Assembly (NCBI RefSeq): GCF_046292825.1
Contig: NZ_JBKBQG010000004.1
Span: 97,236-161,235 of the forward strand
DNA length: 64,000 nt
Direction of reading: 5' to 3'
From: Salinarimonas sp046292825
GTDB lineage: Bacteria; Pseudomonadota; Alphaproteobacteria; Rhizobiales; Beijerinckiaceae
Below, piece by piece: positions 8,440 to 20,064 of the stretch (position 1 is its first letter; each line of letters starts with the position of its first letter). The notes under the pieces were generated by a model that did not search any database, had not been told where the DNA came from, and saw only the letters and a list, made by a program, of their open reading frames with translations. The translations under genes were made by a program, and so were the position numbers.

Positions 8440-8879
8440 GCCTTGCCCAATTTCGCACGTGCCTGTGGTCGCGTGCCGGTCGGTGGGCATCCGGACAAGA
8501 GGCCGGACAGCCGCCCGGGGGATCCTACCCCCGATACCCCTGACCGGCAGCCGGAGGCGAAACCGGCGCACTCCGCTCTCAAGCGGGGAACGCGGCTTAA
8601 AGCAACGACGACACGGGCTTTTTTGGTCTCGGCCGCCCTCCAAAGGCGGCCACCGAAGAGGCTTGTCTCATCTTTGCCGGCCGTGCGGTTCGGGATCTCC
8701 CCGTACCAATCCATGGCAGCTACGTCGGGTCGATCGACCGTCGCTCTGCGCGCGTCTCCAAAGCGTGCGCCGCGCGAGCGGGCGATACCCATCCTAGCTA
8801 CGCGATCGCTGCGCGCGATCGCGGTCGTGTTCACGCGGGTGGCCTAGACGCCGCCCACTCGACCTATGGGGAGGGCGCC
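8440..8879 (+). ncRNA. Candidate speF-type structured leader RNA
   Basis: About 440 nt of non-coding, structure-rich DNA lies between mscL and the decarboxylase. The speF motif (Rfam speF leader) is known as a roughly 400-nt alphaproteobacterial element upstream of ornithine decarboxylase genes, so position, length and partner gene fit. Stems visible by eye: GCCGGTC 8475-8481 with GACCGGC 8542-8548; TCCGG 8490-8494 with CCGGA 8503-8507; CGGGGG 8516-8521 with CCCCCG 8528-8533; and a GGCCGCC/GGCGGCC hairpin near 8631-8652. A T6 run after a GC-rich segment (near 8620-8626) could be an attenuation site. I have not matched the consensus base by base. Confidence 0.55.
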
Positions 8880-10028
8880 ATGACCGAGCGCATCCGTGAG
8901 TTTCTGCGCCACCGCCGCGAGGACGGGCCCTGCCTCGTCGTCGATCTCGACGTCGTGCGCGACAATTACGCCAAGTTCGCCCGTGCGCTGCCGGACACCC
9001 GCGTGTTCTACGCGGTGAAGGCGAACCCGGCGCCGGAGCTGCTCGCCATGCTCGCGCAGCTCGGCTCGTGCTTCGACACGGCGTCCGTCGTCGAGATCGA
9101 GCTCGCGCTCGCCGCCGGCGCCACGCCCGACCGGATCTCCTTCGGCAACACCATCAAGAAGGAGCGCGACATCGTCCGTGCGCTCGAGTACGGCGTGCGC
9201 CTCTTCGCGGTCGATTGCGAGGCGGAGGTCGACAAGATCGCCCGGGCGACGGCGCTCGTCGGTGCCGAGGGCGTGAAGGTCTTCTGCCGCATCCTGTGCG
9301 ACGGCGCGGGCGCCGAATGGCCGCTCTCGCGGAAGTTCGGCTGCGAGCCGGAGATGGCGGTCGAGGTGCTCGAGCACGCCCACCGGGCGGGCCTCGAGGC
9401 CTATGGCGTGTCCTTCCACGTCGGGTCGCAGCAGGGCAATGTCGGCGCCTGGGACCAGGCGCTCGCCTCCTCCTCGGCGATCTTCCAGACGCTCGCCGAG
9501 CGCGGGATCGTGCTCTCGATGGTCAATCTCGGCGGGGGCTTCCCGACGCGGTACCTGAAGGACATCCCCGCGGTCGAGGCCTATGGCCAGTCGATCTTCG
9601 AGGCGCTGTCGCGGCATTTCGGCAACCGCATCCCGGAGACGATCATCGAGCCGGGTCGCGGCATGGTCGGCAATGCCGGCATGATCGAGGCCGAGGTGGT
9701 GCTCGTCTCCAAGAAGAGCCGCGCCGAGGGCGAGACGCGCTGGGTCTATCTCGACATCGGCAAGTTCGGCGGCCTCGCCGAGACGATGGACGAGTCGATC
9801 CGCTACGCGATCCGCACGGACCGCGACGGCGACGAGATGGAGCCCTGCGTGCTCGCCGGCCCGACCTGCGATTCGGCGGACGTCCTCTACGAGAAGACGC
9901 CCTATCCGCTGCCGGTCTCGCTCGCGATCGGCGACAAGGTGCTGATCGAGGGCACGGGCGCCTACACGACGACCTACGCGGCCGTCGCCTTCAACGGCTT
10001 CCCGCCCTTGAAGAGCTACGTGATCTGA
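8880..10028 (+). CDS. odc: Type III PLP-dependent ornithine/lysine decarboxylase
   Basis: Decarboxylates ornithine to putrescine (and possibly lysine to cadaverine), the entry to polyamine synthesis. 382 residues, the alanine-racemase-fold (type III) architecture. The PLP Schiff-base Lys47 is in YAVKANP, the phosphate site is EPGRGMVGNAG, and the catalytic Cys330 is in GPTCDSADV. It has a strong GGGGAGGGCGCC ribosome-binding region and a long structured leader, suggesting feedback control by polyamines or precursors. A rho-independent terminator follows at 10063. Substrate preference cannot be fixed from the sequence read here. Confidence 0.93.
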   Translation: MTERIREFLRHRREDGPCLVVDLDVVRDNYAKFARALPDTRVFYAVKANPAPELLAMLAQLGSCFDTASVVEIELALAAGATPDRISFGNTIKKERDIVRALEYGVRLFAVDCEAEVDKIARATALVGAEGVKVFCRILCDGAGAEWPLSRKFGCEPEMAVEVLEHAHRAGLEAYGVSFHVGSQQGNVGAWDQALASSSAIFQTLAERGIVLSMVNLGGGFPTRYLKDIPAVEAYGQSIFEALSRHFGNRIPETIIEPGRGMVGNAGMIEAEVVLVSKKSRAEGETRWVYLDIGKFGGLAETMDESIRYAIRTDRDGDEMEPCVLAGPTCDSADVLYEKTPYPLPVSLAIGDKVLIEGTGAYTTTYAAVAFNGFPPLKSYVI

Positions 10029-10062
10029 TCCCGGCTGCGCCGGGCAGAGAGAAGCCGAGACG

Positions 10063-10096
10063 AAAAGCCCCTCCCGGCGACGGGAGGGGCTTTTTT
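10063..10096. terminator. Bidirectional rho-independent terminator
   Basis: A perfect 14-bp stem, AAAAGCCCCTCCCG (10063-10076) with CGGGAGGGGCTTTT, has a 4-nt GCGA loop and runs into TTTTTT. It has T-runs on both strands, so it can end both the decarboxylase (+) and the convergent gene at 10133 (-). Confidence 0.92.
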
Positions 10097-10132
10097 CGTG
10101 CGCGCGGTCTTGGGGCTTTGCCGCGAAGCGCC

Positions 10133-10639
10133 TCAGCCGCTGCGGGCGGCGGTCTCGATGCGGGCGCGCTCGGCGTCGCCGAGGTCCATGCGCTCGGCGA
10201 GGATCTGGAGGAAGGCGCGCTCCTGCATCGTGTCGGGCTCGATGGCGAGGCGGGCGGCGGCATAGGCGCGCGCGGCCGCCTCGGGAGTGGCGACGCGGTC
10301 GGCGATCTCCTCGATGTCCATCGGCCAGCGCATCTCGTTCTCGAGCCAGGCGGCATCGTCGGGGTCGAGACCCGCATCGCGCATGCCCTCGATGAGGCGC
10401 GCGCGCTCCTCGGCTGTGACGACGCCCTCGGCCGCCGCGGCGGCGACCATCACCCGCACGAGAAAGGTCGCCTCGTCCTCGTCGAGCCGGCCGAGATCGA
10501 GGATCGCGTCGGGGGAGGGGGCCTTGCCCTCGGCGACCGCGCCGGGCTCGGCTGCGCCGCGGCCGAGAACCCGCGCGGCGGCCGCGCCGATCCGTCCCGT
10601 CGCCGCGGACAGGGCGTCGAGCATGCGTCTTGCGTCCAT
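10133..10639 (-). CDS. TerB-like / DUF533 family protein
   Basis: 168 residues. A variable Ala/Gly-rich N-terminal half leads into a helical TerB-like domain (about 60-165) with FLVRVMVAAAAAEGVVTAEE, which resembles DUF533/YebE-type tellurite-resistance-B folds. The molecular role of the family is unknown. The ATG at 10639 has GGAAGGA about 7 nt upstream; longer in-frame extensions run back into eda and are rejected. It lies downstream of eda on the same strand (49 bp gap) and ends at the shared terminator. Confidence 0.75.
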   Translation of the reverse strand: MDARRMLDALSAATGRIGAAAARVLGRGAAEPGAVAEGKAPSPDAILDLGRLDEDEATFLVRVMVAAAAAEGVVTAEERARLIEGMRDAGLDPDDAAWLENEMRWPMDIEEIADRVATPEAAARAYAAARLAIEPDTMQERAFLQILAERMDLGDAERARIETAARSG

Positions 10640-10688
10640 ACGATGGTCCTTCCCTCGCCACGTGCCTGTCGCGAGGGACGAACGCGGC

Positions 10689-11372
10689 TCAGCCGACGCT
10701 CGTTCCGGACGCGGCGGCTCCAGCAGCCCCGGCGGCGCGCGGCAGCGCGGCGGCGGCCTCGGCCAGCGTCCGGATCGCGGCGACGTCGCGGGCGGCGAGG
10801 GCGTCCTTCGGCGTGATCCAGGTCCCGCCGACACAGACCACGTTTGGACAGGCGAGATAGTCCCCCGCATTCGCCGCGGTGATCCCGCCCGTCGGGCAGA
10901 AGCGCAGGCTCGGCAGCGGGCCGTGGACGGCCTTGAGGAAGGCCGGCCCGCCGACCACCGAGGCCGGGAAGGCCTTCACGAACGAAAACCCGTGCTCCAT
11001 CAGCGCGAGCGCCTCGCTCACGCTCGCGCAGCCCGGCAGAGCGGGCACGGGGGCGCTCGCGAGCGCCTCGGCGAGCCGCGCGGAGGTGCCCGGCGTGACG
11101 AGGGCGCGCGCGCCGGCGTCCACCGCCTCGCCGATCTGGCTCGGCGCGGTGATCGTGCCGGCGACGAGATAGGCGTCGGGCACCTGCCGCGCGATGGCGC
11201 GGATCACGTCGAGGGCGTGCGGCGTGCGCAGGGTCACCTCGATCACCGGCAGTCCGGCATGGACGAGCGTCGAGGCCAGAACCGGCGCGAAACCGACGTC
11301 GTCGAGGCTCACCACGGGGATCACCGGCGCGCGCGAAGCGGCCGCGAGGAGAGCGTTGGTCCTGTCGCGCAT
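10689..11372 (-). CDS. eda: KDPG / KHG aldolase
   Basis: Cleaves 2-keto-3-deoxy-6-phosphogluconate to pyruvate and glyceraldehyde-3-phosphate, the last Entner-Doudoroff step. 227 residues. Glu45 in IEVTLRT and the Schiff-base Lys133 in FVKAFPA fall at the positions expected for the E. coli enzyme. The phosphate-binding PTGGI follows. The start at 11372 has GAGGACCGAGAC upstream. The C-terminus carries an Ala/Gly-rich tail. No edd is present in the window. Confidence 0.94.
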   Translation of the reverse strand: MRDRTNALLAAASRAPVIPVVSLDDVGFAPVLASTLVHAGLPVIEVTLRTPHALDVIRAIARQVPDAYLVAGTITAPSQIGEAVDAGARALVTPGTSARLAEALASAPVPALPGCASVSEALALMEHGFSFVKAFPASVVGGPAFLKAVHGPLPSLRFCPTGGITAANAGDYLACPNVVCVGGTWITPKDALAARDVAAIRTLAEAAAALPRAAGAAGAAASGTSVG

Positions 11373-11460
11373 GTCTCGGTCCTCGTCCTCGCCGTCGGTG
11401 CGGGTCGATTCCGGCGGAGGGCGCACGATCGACCGGGGACGCGGGCGCCGTCAACCCGGT

Positions 11461-12324
11461 TCAGAAGGTCGCGCGCAGGAGAATCGCCGTCGCGTCGTCG
11501 CTGCGTTTGAAGCGCGGGTGGAGGCGCCCCTGCGGGTCCTCGACCTCCTCCACCGCGCGCAGCCGCGCGCCGATCTCCGCGAGCCCCTCGTCGAGCGCCT
11601 GCGCGATCAGACCCTCCGCGTCGGTGCGCTCGTAGAGCTCGACATAGGCCGAGAAGCCGTCGGAGGCGAGGAGCACGTGGCCCTCCCCGGAGAGCGCGAC
11701 CTCGCCGCGCTCGGCGAGCGCGGCGGCGTCCCGGTGCAGGCCGAAGGCCGCGGGGGCGCCCTCGACGAGCGCGCGCCGCCGGGCGGCCATCTCGGTCTTG
11801 AAGGCGTCCGTCTCGCGCACCGCGTCGCATCCCGTGCCGGTCTCGCGCATCAGCCGCTCGGCGAGCGCCCGCTCCTCGATGCGCAGAGCCGGCGCCTCGC
11901 CGAGCGTGTAGACCGCGCCTTCGGCGTCGCGGACATAGGCGATCGTGTCGGCGAGCGTGTAGGTGACGAGGCGCCCCGGGCCGAATTCGGCGAGGGTGAG
12001 GGCGGCGGCGGGCCAGGTCGCGGGATCGCGCCGCGCCGTCGCGCCCCTCTCCTCGATGCGGGCGAGGAAGGTGGCGCGCGCCTCCTCGATCACGGCGGCG
12101 ATCAGGTCGCGCGCGTCCTGCGCCTGCGGGGCGCGGGCGGCGAAGCGCGCGCTCGCGAAGGCGGCGAGCCAGGCGGCGTCGCTCGGCGCGTCCATCAGCG
12201 GCGGGTGGCCGGCGAGGACGTAGCCGTCGATCACCCAGGCGAAGCGCCCGGCCGCGCCGCACGAATCCTCGTTGGGGCGCGCGGGCGACCCGGGCAGGGA
12301 GAGGCTGTCGAGGATCTCGGGCAT
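11461..12324 (-). CDS. PP2C-like serine/threonine phosphatase
   Basis: 287 residues with the spaced acidic motifs of PPM/PP2C metallophosphatases: NEDSCG at about 18-23, the metal-site-like VIDG at about 31-34, LLASDGFSAYV near 215-225 and KRSDDATAILL at the C-terminus. This points to a cytosolic Mn/Mg-dependent protein phosphatase, although the second motif is VIDGY rather than the usual VxDGxGG, so divergence is clear. Target unknown; no partner kinase is adjacent. It is divergent from marC over a 69-bp promoter region. Confidence 0.75.
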   Translation of the reverse strand: MPEILDSLSLPGSPARPNEDSCGAAGRFAWVIDGYVLAGHPPLMDAPSDAAWLAAFASARFAARAPQAQDARDLIAAVIEEARATFLARIEERGATARRDPATWPAAALTLAEFGPGRLVTYTLADTIAYVRDAEGAVYTLGEAPALRIEERALAERLMRETGTGCDAVRETDAFKTEMAARRRALVEGAPAAFGLHRDAAALAERGEVALSGEGHVLLASDGFSAYVELYERTDAEGLIAQALDEGLAEIGARLRAVEEVEDPQGRLHPRFKRSDDATAILLRATF

Positions 12325-12393
12325 CTGGCGTTACGCTCCGTTTTCTGCTCAAGCTGCGCGCCGTCGAGACGAGCGTGGGGGGCGAGACGAGCG

Positions 12394-13029
12394 ATGGTGG
12401 ACGCGGATTTTCTCACGGCGGCGCTCGTCACGCTGCTCGTCACCGTCGACCCGCCGGGCCTCGCGCCGCTCTTCCTCTCGGTGACGCAGGGCATGGACCG
12501 CGAGCAGCGCCGCCGCGTCGCGGTGCGCGCCTCGCTGATCGCCTTCGCCATCCTGGTCTTCTTCGGGTTCGCGGGCGAGATCCTGCTCGGGGCGCTCGGC
12601 ATCTCGCTGCCGGCGTTCCGCATCGCCGGCGGGCTCCTCCTGTTCACCATCGCCTTCGAGATGATCTTCGAGCGCCGCGAGAAGCGCAAGCGCGAGACGG
12701 CGGAGACCGCGATCACCCTCGACCACGTGCGCAACGTCGCCGCCTTTCCCCTCGCGATCCCGCTGATGGCGGGGCCCGGCGCGATCACCGCGATGATCCT
12801 GCTCGCGGGGCGCGCGGCGGGCGAGCCCGTGATGCAGGGCGCCCTCGTGGGCGTCGTCGCGATCGTGGTGGGCCTGTCCTTCCTCACCTTCCTCGTGGCC
12901 GAGCGCGTCTCGCGCCTCCTCGGCGTCACCGGCAACGTCGTCCTCACCCGCCTCCTCGGCGTGATCCTCGCGGCGCTCGCGGTGCAGTTCGTGGTGGACG
13001 GGATCCGGCAGGCGTTCGGGGTGGGGTGA
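12394..13029 (+). CDS. MarC family integral membrane protein
   Basis: 211 residues with six predicted transmembrane helices. The family signatures are VTVDPPGLAPLFLSVT at the N-terminus and IPLMAGPGAITAMI in the middle. MarC/UPF0056 proteins have no settled function; the earlier drug-resistance link was withdrawn. The start is the ATG at 12394 after GGGGGGCGAGACGAGCG. The TGA (13027-13029) abuts the stop of the convergent gene exactly, in the hexamer TGATCA. Confidence 0.92.
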   Translation: MVDADFLTAALVTLLVTVDPPGLAPLFLSVTQGMDREQRRRVAVRASLIAFAILVFFGFAGEILLGALGISLPAFRIAGGLLLFTIAFEMIFERREKRKRETAETAITLDHVRNVAAFPLAIPLMAGPGAITAMILLAGRAAGEPVMQGALVGVVAIVVGLSFLTFLVAERVSRLLGVTGNVVLTRLLGVILAALAVQFVVDGIRQAFGVG

Positions 13030-13527
13030 TCAACACCGCCCCCGCCCATCCGGAAAGTACAGCCCGCGCTCGAAGCGGTAGCGGGCGTTGAGGATGCCTT
13101 GGCTGCCGTCGGCGAGGAAGTTGCGCTGGATGGTGACGAAGCGCGGGGGATTGCGGTCGTGCTCGATGCAATACGAGCCGATCACGTCGAAGGACAGGCG
13201 CCAGCGGCCGCGATTGGACAGGAACACGGTCGTGCGGCAGCCGACCGGGTCGCAATGCATCGAGGGCCGCCCGCGGCAATCGAAGCGGTTCTCGTCGACG
13301 ATCACGTCGGGGACGCCGTCGCCGTCGAGATCGACGCGCTCGACGGCCGTCATCGGATCGGTCGGCGTGCCCCGCGCCGCGGTGCAGGCCTCGACCATGG
13401 CCAGCGCCTGCCGACGGGCGATGTCGGGCAGATCGTTGAAGGAGGCGGCGGCCGGCGCCGGCACCGCGAGGGCGGCGAGGAGGAGGGCCCAGAGAGCGGC
13501 CGAGAGGGCGAGAGCGGGCGCGCGCAT
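13030..13527 (-). CDS. Secreted protein with EF-hand-like Asp motif, unknown function
   Basis: 165 residues, starting at ATG 13527 with a signal peptide (MRAPALALSAALWALLLAAL, cleavage near PAAAS). After an N-terminal helix comes DLDGDGVPDVIVDE, a Ca-binding loop of FG-GAP/EF-hand type, then four Cys residues (FDCRGR, MHCDPVGCR, SYCIEH) likely forming disulphides in the periplasm. Longer in-frame extensions lack a ribosome-binding site. I do not recognise a named family. Its stop abuts that of marC. Confidence 0.7.
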   Translation of the reverse strand: MRAPALALSAALWALLLAALAVPAPAAASFNDLPDIARRQALAMVEACTAARGTPTDPMTAVERVDLDGDGVPDVIVDENRFDCRGRPSMHCDPVGCRTTVFLSNRGRWRLSFDVIGSYCIEHDRNPPRFVTIQRNFLADGSQGILNARYRFERGLYFPDGRGRC

Positions 13528-13881
13528 GATCGCGAGGGTGAGCGCGAAATCTCTAGGAAGCGTGAACGCGGATTGGTTCCATCCCGCGCGCGCTGCTCGT
13601 GCGACGACCCACCGCAGATCGTTGCAGCCGGAGCGTGCAGAATGACGTAAAGGTCCTCGGAGAACCACGCTTGCGTGCCGTCGCGGCTGCCAAAAGGATT
13701 TGACACGGCCAAGCCGGCACCTGTAAATTGCTATTTGGCAGCGCGCGACGTGTTAAGGTTAATCAAAGCTTTACGCGATTCCTTGCATTCGAGCGGTTTT
13801 CATCGCCCCCTCCTCTATGGTTAGTTGCCATCGACGGACGGCGAGGCACCCCTCGGGGCTATCGACGAGATGAGGCGATCG
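13528..13881. other. Divergent intergenic region upstream of the rpfF-like gene
   Basis: 354 bp between two divergent genes, AT-richer than its surroundings around 13690-13830. TTAAGGTTAA occurs near 13752. No convincing gene, terminator or complete promoter was identified. Confidence 0.5.
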
Positions 13882-14933
13882 ATGACGATGCACGCGGTGC
13901 TCGGCGAGACCGAGTCGACCGACCGACCGAGCGCGCGCGGATTCCACGAAGGTCCGGCGATCGCGGCGCGGCACTGGCGCCGGCCGCTCGCGGAGGACTC
14001 CCCCTCCGCCCCCCGGCGCCTGGGCTCTCCCATGGAGGCGCTCGACGCGCTCCAGAAGGCGCAGGCCGCGATGCGCGCGTCCCAGGCGCTGGCCGCGCGC
14101 GTGGCGAGCGAGCGGTTCGAGGAGATCGAGGTCCGGCTCGAGCCGGAGATCGAGACCTATTGGTGCGGCATGCGCCCGACGGGGCGCCCGTCCTACACGC
14201 CCGCGCTCCTGCGCGGCCTCCAGGACATGCAGCGCTCGCTCGTGCGCCTGTTCGAGGAGACCCCGACCGAGGCCGGCCCGCCCTTCCGCTATTTCGTCGT
14301 GCGCTCCTTGCAGGAGGGCGTGTTCAACCTCGGCGGCGATCTGAGCCTGTTCTCGCGTCACATCCGCGAGGGCGACCGGGATTCGCTCGCGCGCTACGCC
14401 ACCGCCTGCATCGACGTCGTCTACGCGAACTACGTCGATTACGGCCTGCCGATCGTGACGATCGGCCTCGTCCAGGGCGACGCGCTCGGCGGCGGCTTCG
14501 AGGCGGCTCTGTCCTGCGACGTGCTGGTGGCCGAGCGCGGGGCGAAGTTCGGCTTCCCCGAGGTTCTCTTCAACCTCTTCCCCGGCATGGGCGCCTACAG
14601 CTTCCTCACCCGTCGCCTCACCGGCCTCGCCGCCCAGGAGATGATCGCGAGCGGGCGGATCTACGACGCCGAGGAGCTCGCCGGCATGGGCCTCGTCGAC
14701 ATCCTCGCCGAGCCGGGCGAGGGCGAGGAGGCGGTCCGCGCCTACATCGCCCGCAACCGCCGCCGCCACAACGCCCATGCGGCGATGTTCGCCGCGCGGC
14801 GCCGGGCGCAGCCGACTCCCTACGAGGAGCTCGCCGCCATCGTCGACCTGTGGGTCGACGCCGCGATGCAGCTCGAGCCGGGGGACCTGCGCAAGATGGA
14901 GCGCCTCGTCAGCGCCCAGGACAAGCGCCGCCT

Positions 14934-14952
<19 letters not shown>
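13882..14952 (+). CDS. rpfF: RpfF-like crotonase, DSF (cis-2-unsaturated fatty acid) synthase
   Basis: Crotonase-fold enzyme matching RpfF, which makes the diffusible signal factor from acyl-ACP. The core FNLGGDLSLFSRHIREGDRD, VQGDALGGGFEAALSC and FPEVLFNLFPGMGAYSF follows Xanthomonas RpfF closely from memory and keeps both catalytic Glu residues (in GGGFEAAL and FPEVLF). The C-terminal VDLWVDAAMQL is also shared. At 356 residues it exceeds the usual 290 or so through an N-terminal extension of about 70. ATG 13882 has GAGG 6 nt upstream; ATG 13870 is an alternative. It converges with the RpfC-like kinase, and the 3' ends overlap by 19 bp. Confidence 0.87.
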
Positions 14953-17506
<2,554 letters not shown>

Positions 17507-17510
<4 letters not shown>

Positions 17511-19654
17511 GCCGAGAGGGCCATGGTCGCGTTGGCGCGAACGAGCGCCACGAATTCCGCCGCCGGCAGAGCCGGGCTGAACAGGAAGCCCTGCGCCTCC
17601 TCGCAGCCCTCCGCCCGCAGGAGCGCCACCTGGTCGCGGCTGTCGACGCCCTCGGCGATCACCTCGATGCCGAGCGAATGGCCGAGATTGACGATCGCCC
17701 GCACGATCGCGGCGTCGTGCGGATTGCTCTTCATGTTGCGCACGAAGCCCTGATCGATCTTGAGCCGGTCGACGGGGAACTTCTTTACGTAGGCGAGCGA
17801 GGAATAGCCCGTGCCGAAATCGTCGATCGCGAAGGAGACCCCGAGCCGGCGCAGATCCGAGAGCTCTTCCGCCACCGATTCGGCGTTCTGCATCAGGATC
17901 GATTCGGTGATCTCGAGTTCGAGCAGCTCCGGCTCGAGCGTCGATTGCGTGAGGATGTCGATCACGAGCGCGCGCATGTTCTGCTTGCGGAACTGGACCG
18001 GCGACAGGTTGACGCCCACCCGCAGCCGCGGCAGGCCCTGCGCCTGCCAGGATTTCGCCTCGCGGCAGGCCTCGCGCATCACCCATTCGTTGATGGGGAT
18101 GATGATGCCCGTCTCCTCGGCGAAGGGCAGGAAGTCGAGCGGGCGCACGAGGCCGCGCTTGGGATGGCGCCAGCGCACGAGCGCCTCGGCGCCGACGATG
18201 CGGCCGGTGCGCAGGTCGATCTGGGGCTGGTAGTGCAGCTCGAACTCGCGGTTCGCGATGGCGCGGCGCAGGTCGTTCTCGAGGGTGATGCCCTCGCGCG
18301 CGGCGGTCACCATGTCGGCGCGGAAGGCGCGATAGGCGTTGCGCTCCTCCGATTTCGCCCGATACATCGCGATGTCGGCGTTCTTGATCAGCTCGTCCGT
18401 GTCGTCCCCGTCGCCGGGATAGAGGACGAGCCCGAGGCTCGCGCCGACCACGATGTCCTGGTCGGCCACGCGGAACGGCTCGCCGATCGCCGCGATCAGG
18501 CGCTCGGCGAAGGCGGTGGCGTCGTCCGCGCCGCGGACGCCGGTCTGCAAAACGGCGTATTCGTCGCCGCCGAGGCGAGCGACGGCATCGGTCTCGCGCA
18601 CGATCTCGCGCAGGCGGCCCGCGACCGCCTTCAGGAGCTCGTCGCCGCGATGGTGCCCGAGCGCGTCGTTGACGCTCTTGAAGCGGTCGAGATCGATGAG
18701 GTGGAGCGCGAAATAGCGGTCGCCGCGCCGCGCCCGCGCGATCTCGGCGCGCACGCGCTCCTGCAGGAGCGTGCGGTTGGCGAGCCCGGTGAGCGCGTCG
18801 TGATGGGCGAGGTGGACGAGATGGCTCTCCGCCTTCTTGCGCTCGGTGATGTCGAGGGCCGTGGTGAGCACGGCGATCACGCGGTCGGCGCCGTCGCGCA
18901 GCGGCGCCTTGGTGACGACGTAGGCCCGCATCTCGCCCGATTTGTCGCGCGCCTCCTCCTCGTAGCTCGGCAGCGCCCGGCCGGAGCGGAAGACGAGCTG
19001 ATCGAGCGCGACGCTCCTCTGCGCCAATTCCTGGCCGACGAGCGCCGCCGCCGGGCGACCGATCGCGTCCGACTGGTCGATTCCGGCCATCGCCGCCATG
19101 TGGGCGTTGAGGAAGACGCAGGCCCCGTCGCGATCGTAGGCGCTGATCAGCGCCGGCACCGTGTCGATCACCTGGGCGAGGCGCTGGCGGCTGTCGCGCA
19201 GGAGCGCCTCCCGCGAGCGCTCGGAATCCTCGAGCTCCTGCGCGAGCGAGGTCGCGCGGCTCTTGATGATCAGCGATTGGCGGCGCAGGCGCAGGAGATT
19301 GCGCGCGCGGGTGAGGAACTCGGCGTGGTCGACGGGCGAGAGCAGGAAATCGGTCGCGCCGGCCTCGAGCGCCTCGATCCGGAAGGAGCGCTCCTCGTAG
19401 ACGGTGATCGCGATCACCGGAACGTCCTCGCAGCCGGGCAGCTCGCGGAAGCGCCGGGTGAACTCCGCGCCGTTCATGCGCGGCATCTTGAAATCGGTGA
19501 TGACGAGATCCGGCGGCGTCGTCGCGAGCCGCTCGAGCGCCTTGCCGGGATCCCCGAACGCCTCCACCTCGACGTCGTCGGCGATGGAGGCCGCGAGACG
19601 CGAGAAGATGTTCCTGTTGCTCACCCGGTCGTCGAGAATGATGATCAAGGGCAT
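17507..19654 (-). CDS. RpfG-type receiver fused to PAS-GGDEF-EAL, c-di-GMP turnover regulator
   Basis: 715 residues. The receiver (1-125) resembles RpfG: ILDDR, phospho-Asp54 in VITDFKMPRMNG, and a linker of NLLRLRRQSLIIKSRATSL type. The usual receiver Lys is replaced by Ser106 (FLLSP). A PAS domain (about 155-270) follows. The GGDEF (280-440) has GGDEY at 362-366 and an inhibitory RxxD site (R353-D356). The EAL (460-705) has GAEALVRW, DDFGTGYSSL, KIDQGFV and VIAEGVD. RpfG normally carries HD-GYP, so this is a different output on an RpfG-like input. The start at 19654 fits the receiver boundary; an upstream ATG 54 bp earlier is possible. Confidence 0.9.
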
Positions 19655-20064
19655 TGCGTGCCGTCGCCGCTCTCGTGGGGTTTTGCCGCCGGATGCGGCG
19701 CATTCCACTTCGTATGGTGGCAGCCAAACCTAAAAGAATAATCAACGCATGCACGCCGCAACCACCTGCGAGAAGTCGCACAGTCGGCGACCGCTGCGGC
19801 ACCCTGGAGCAATAGTAATCAAGCTCGCGGGGACGCCATCTGAACAAACGGCAATCAGAATAAATCGGCGGCTGGCGGCGCGCTTCCGCTGAAGACAATC
19901 GATAATTTTAGCGATTTGCCGGCCAAGTCCGCGGCAGCTCGGCGAAAGCGTGGCGCGGCCACGGCCTCGGCATGCGGCTAGACTTGCCCGATGAAAACCA
20001 ATGATTGTTGTCGATCGCGCGGGGTCCGCAAATCGACGATTGTCCGCGGCCCGTCGCAGAGGGT
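19655..20064. other. Intergenic region upstream of the DSF sensor operon
   Basis: 410 bp downstream of the MarR gene and upstream of the receiver-GGDEF-EAL gene. It is AT-richer than neighbouring genes, especially 19725-19990. It presumably holds the operon promoter on the minus strand, but I could not pick out a convincing -35/-10 pair, terminator or small gene. Confidence 0.5.

Noticed and set aside
8459..8797. A 112-codon Arg-rich open frame inside the decarboxylase leader
   Set aside because: Composition matches structured RNA rather than a protein. A short leader peptide from its start remains possible and is mentioned with the leader.
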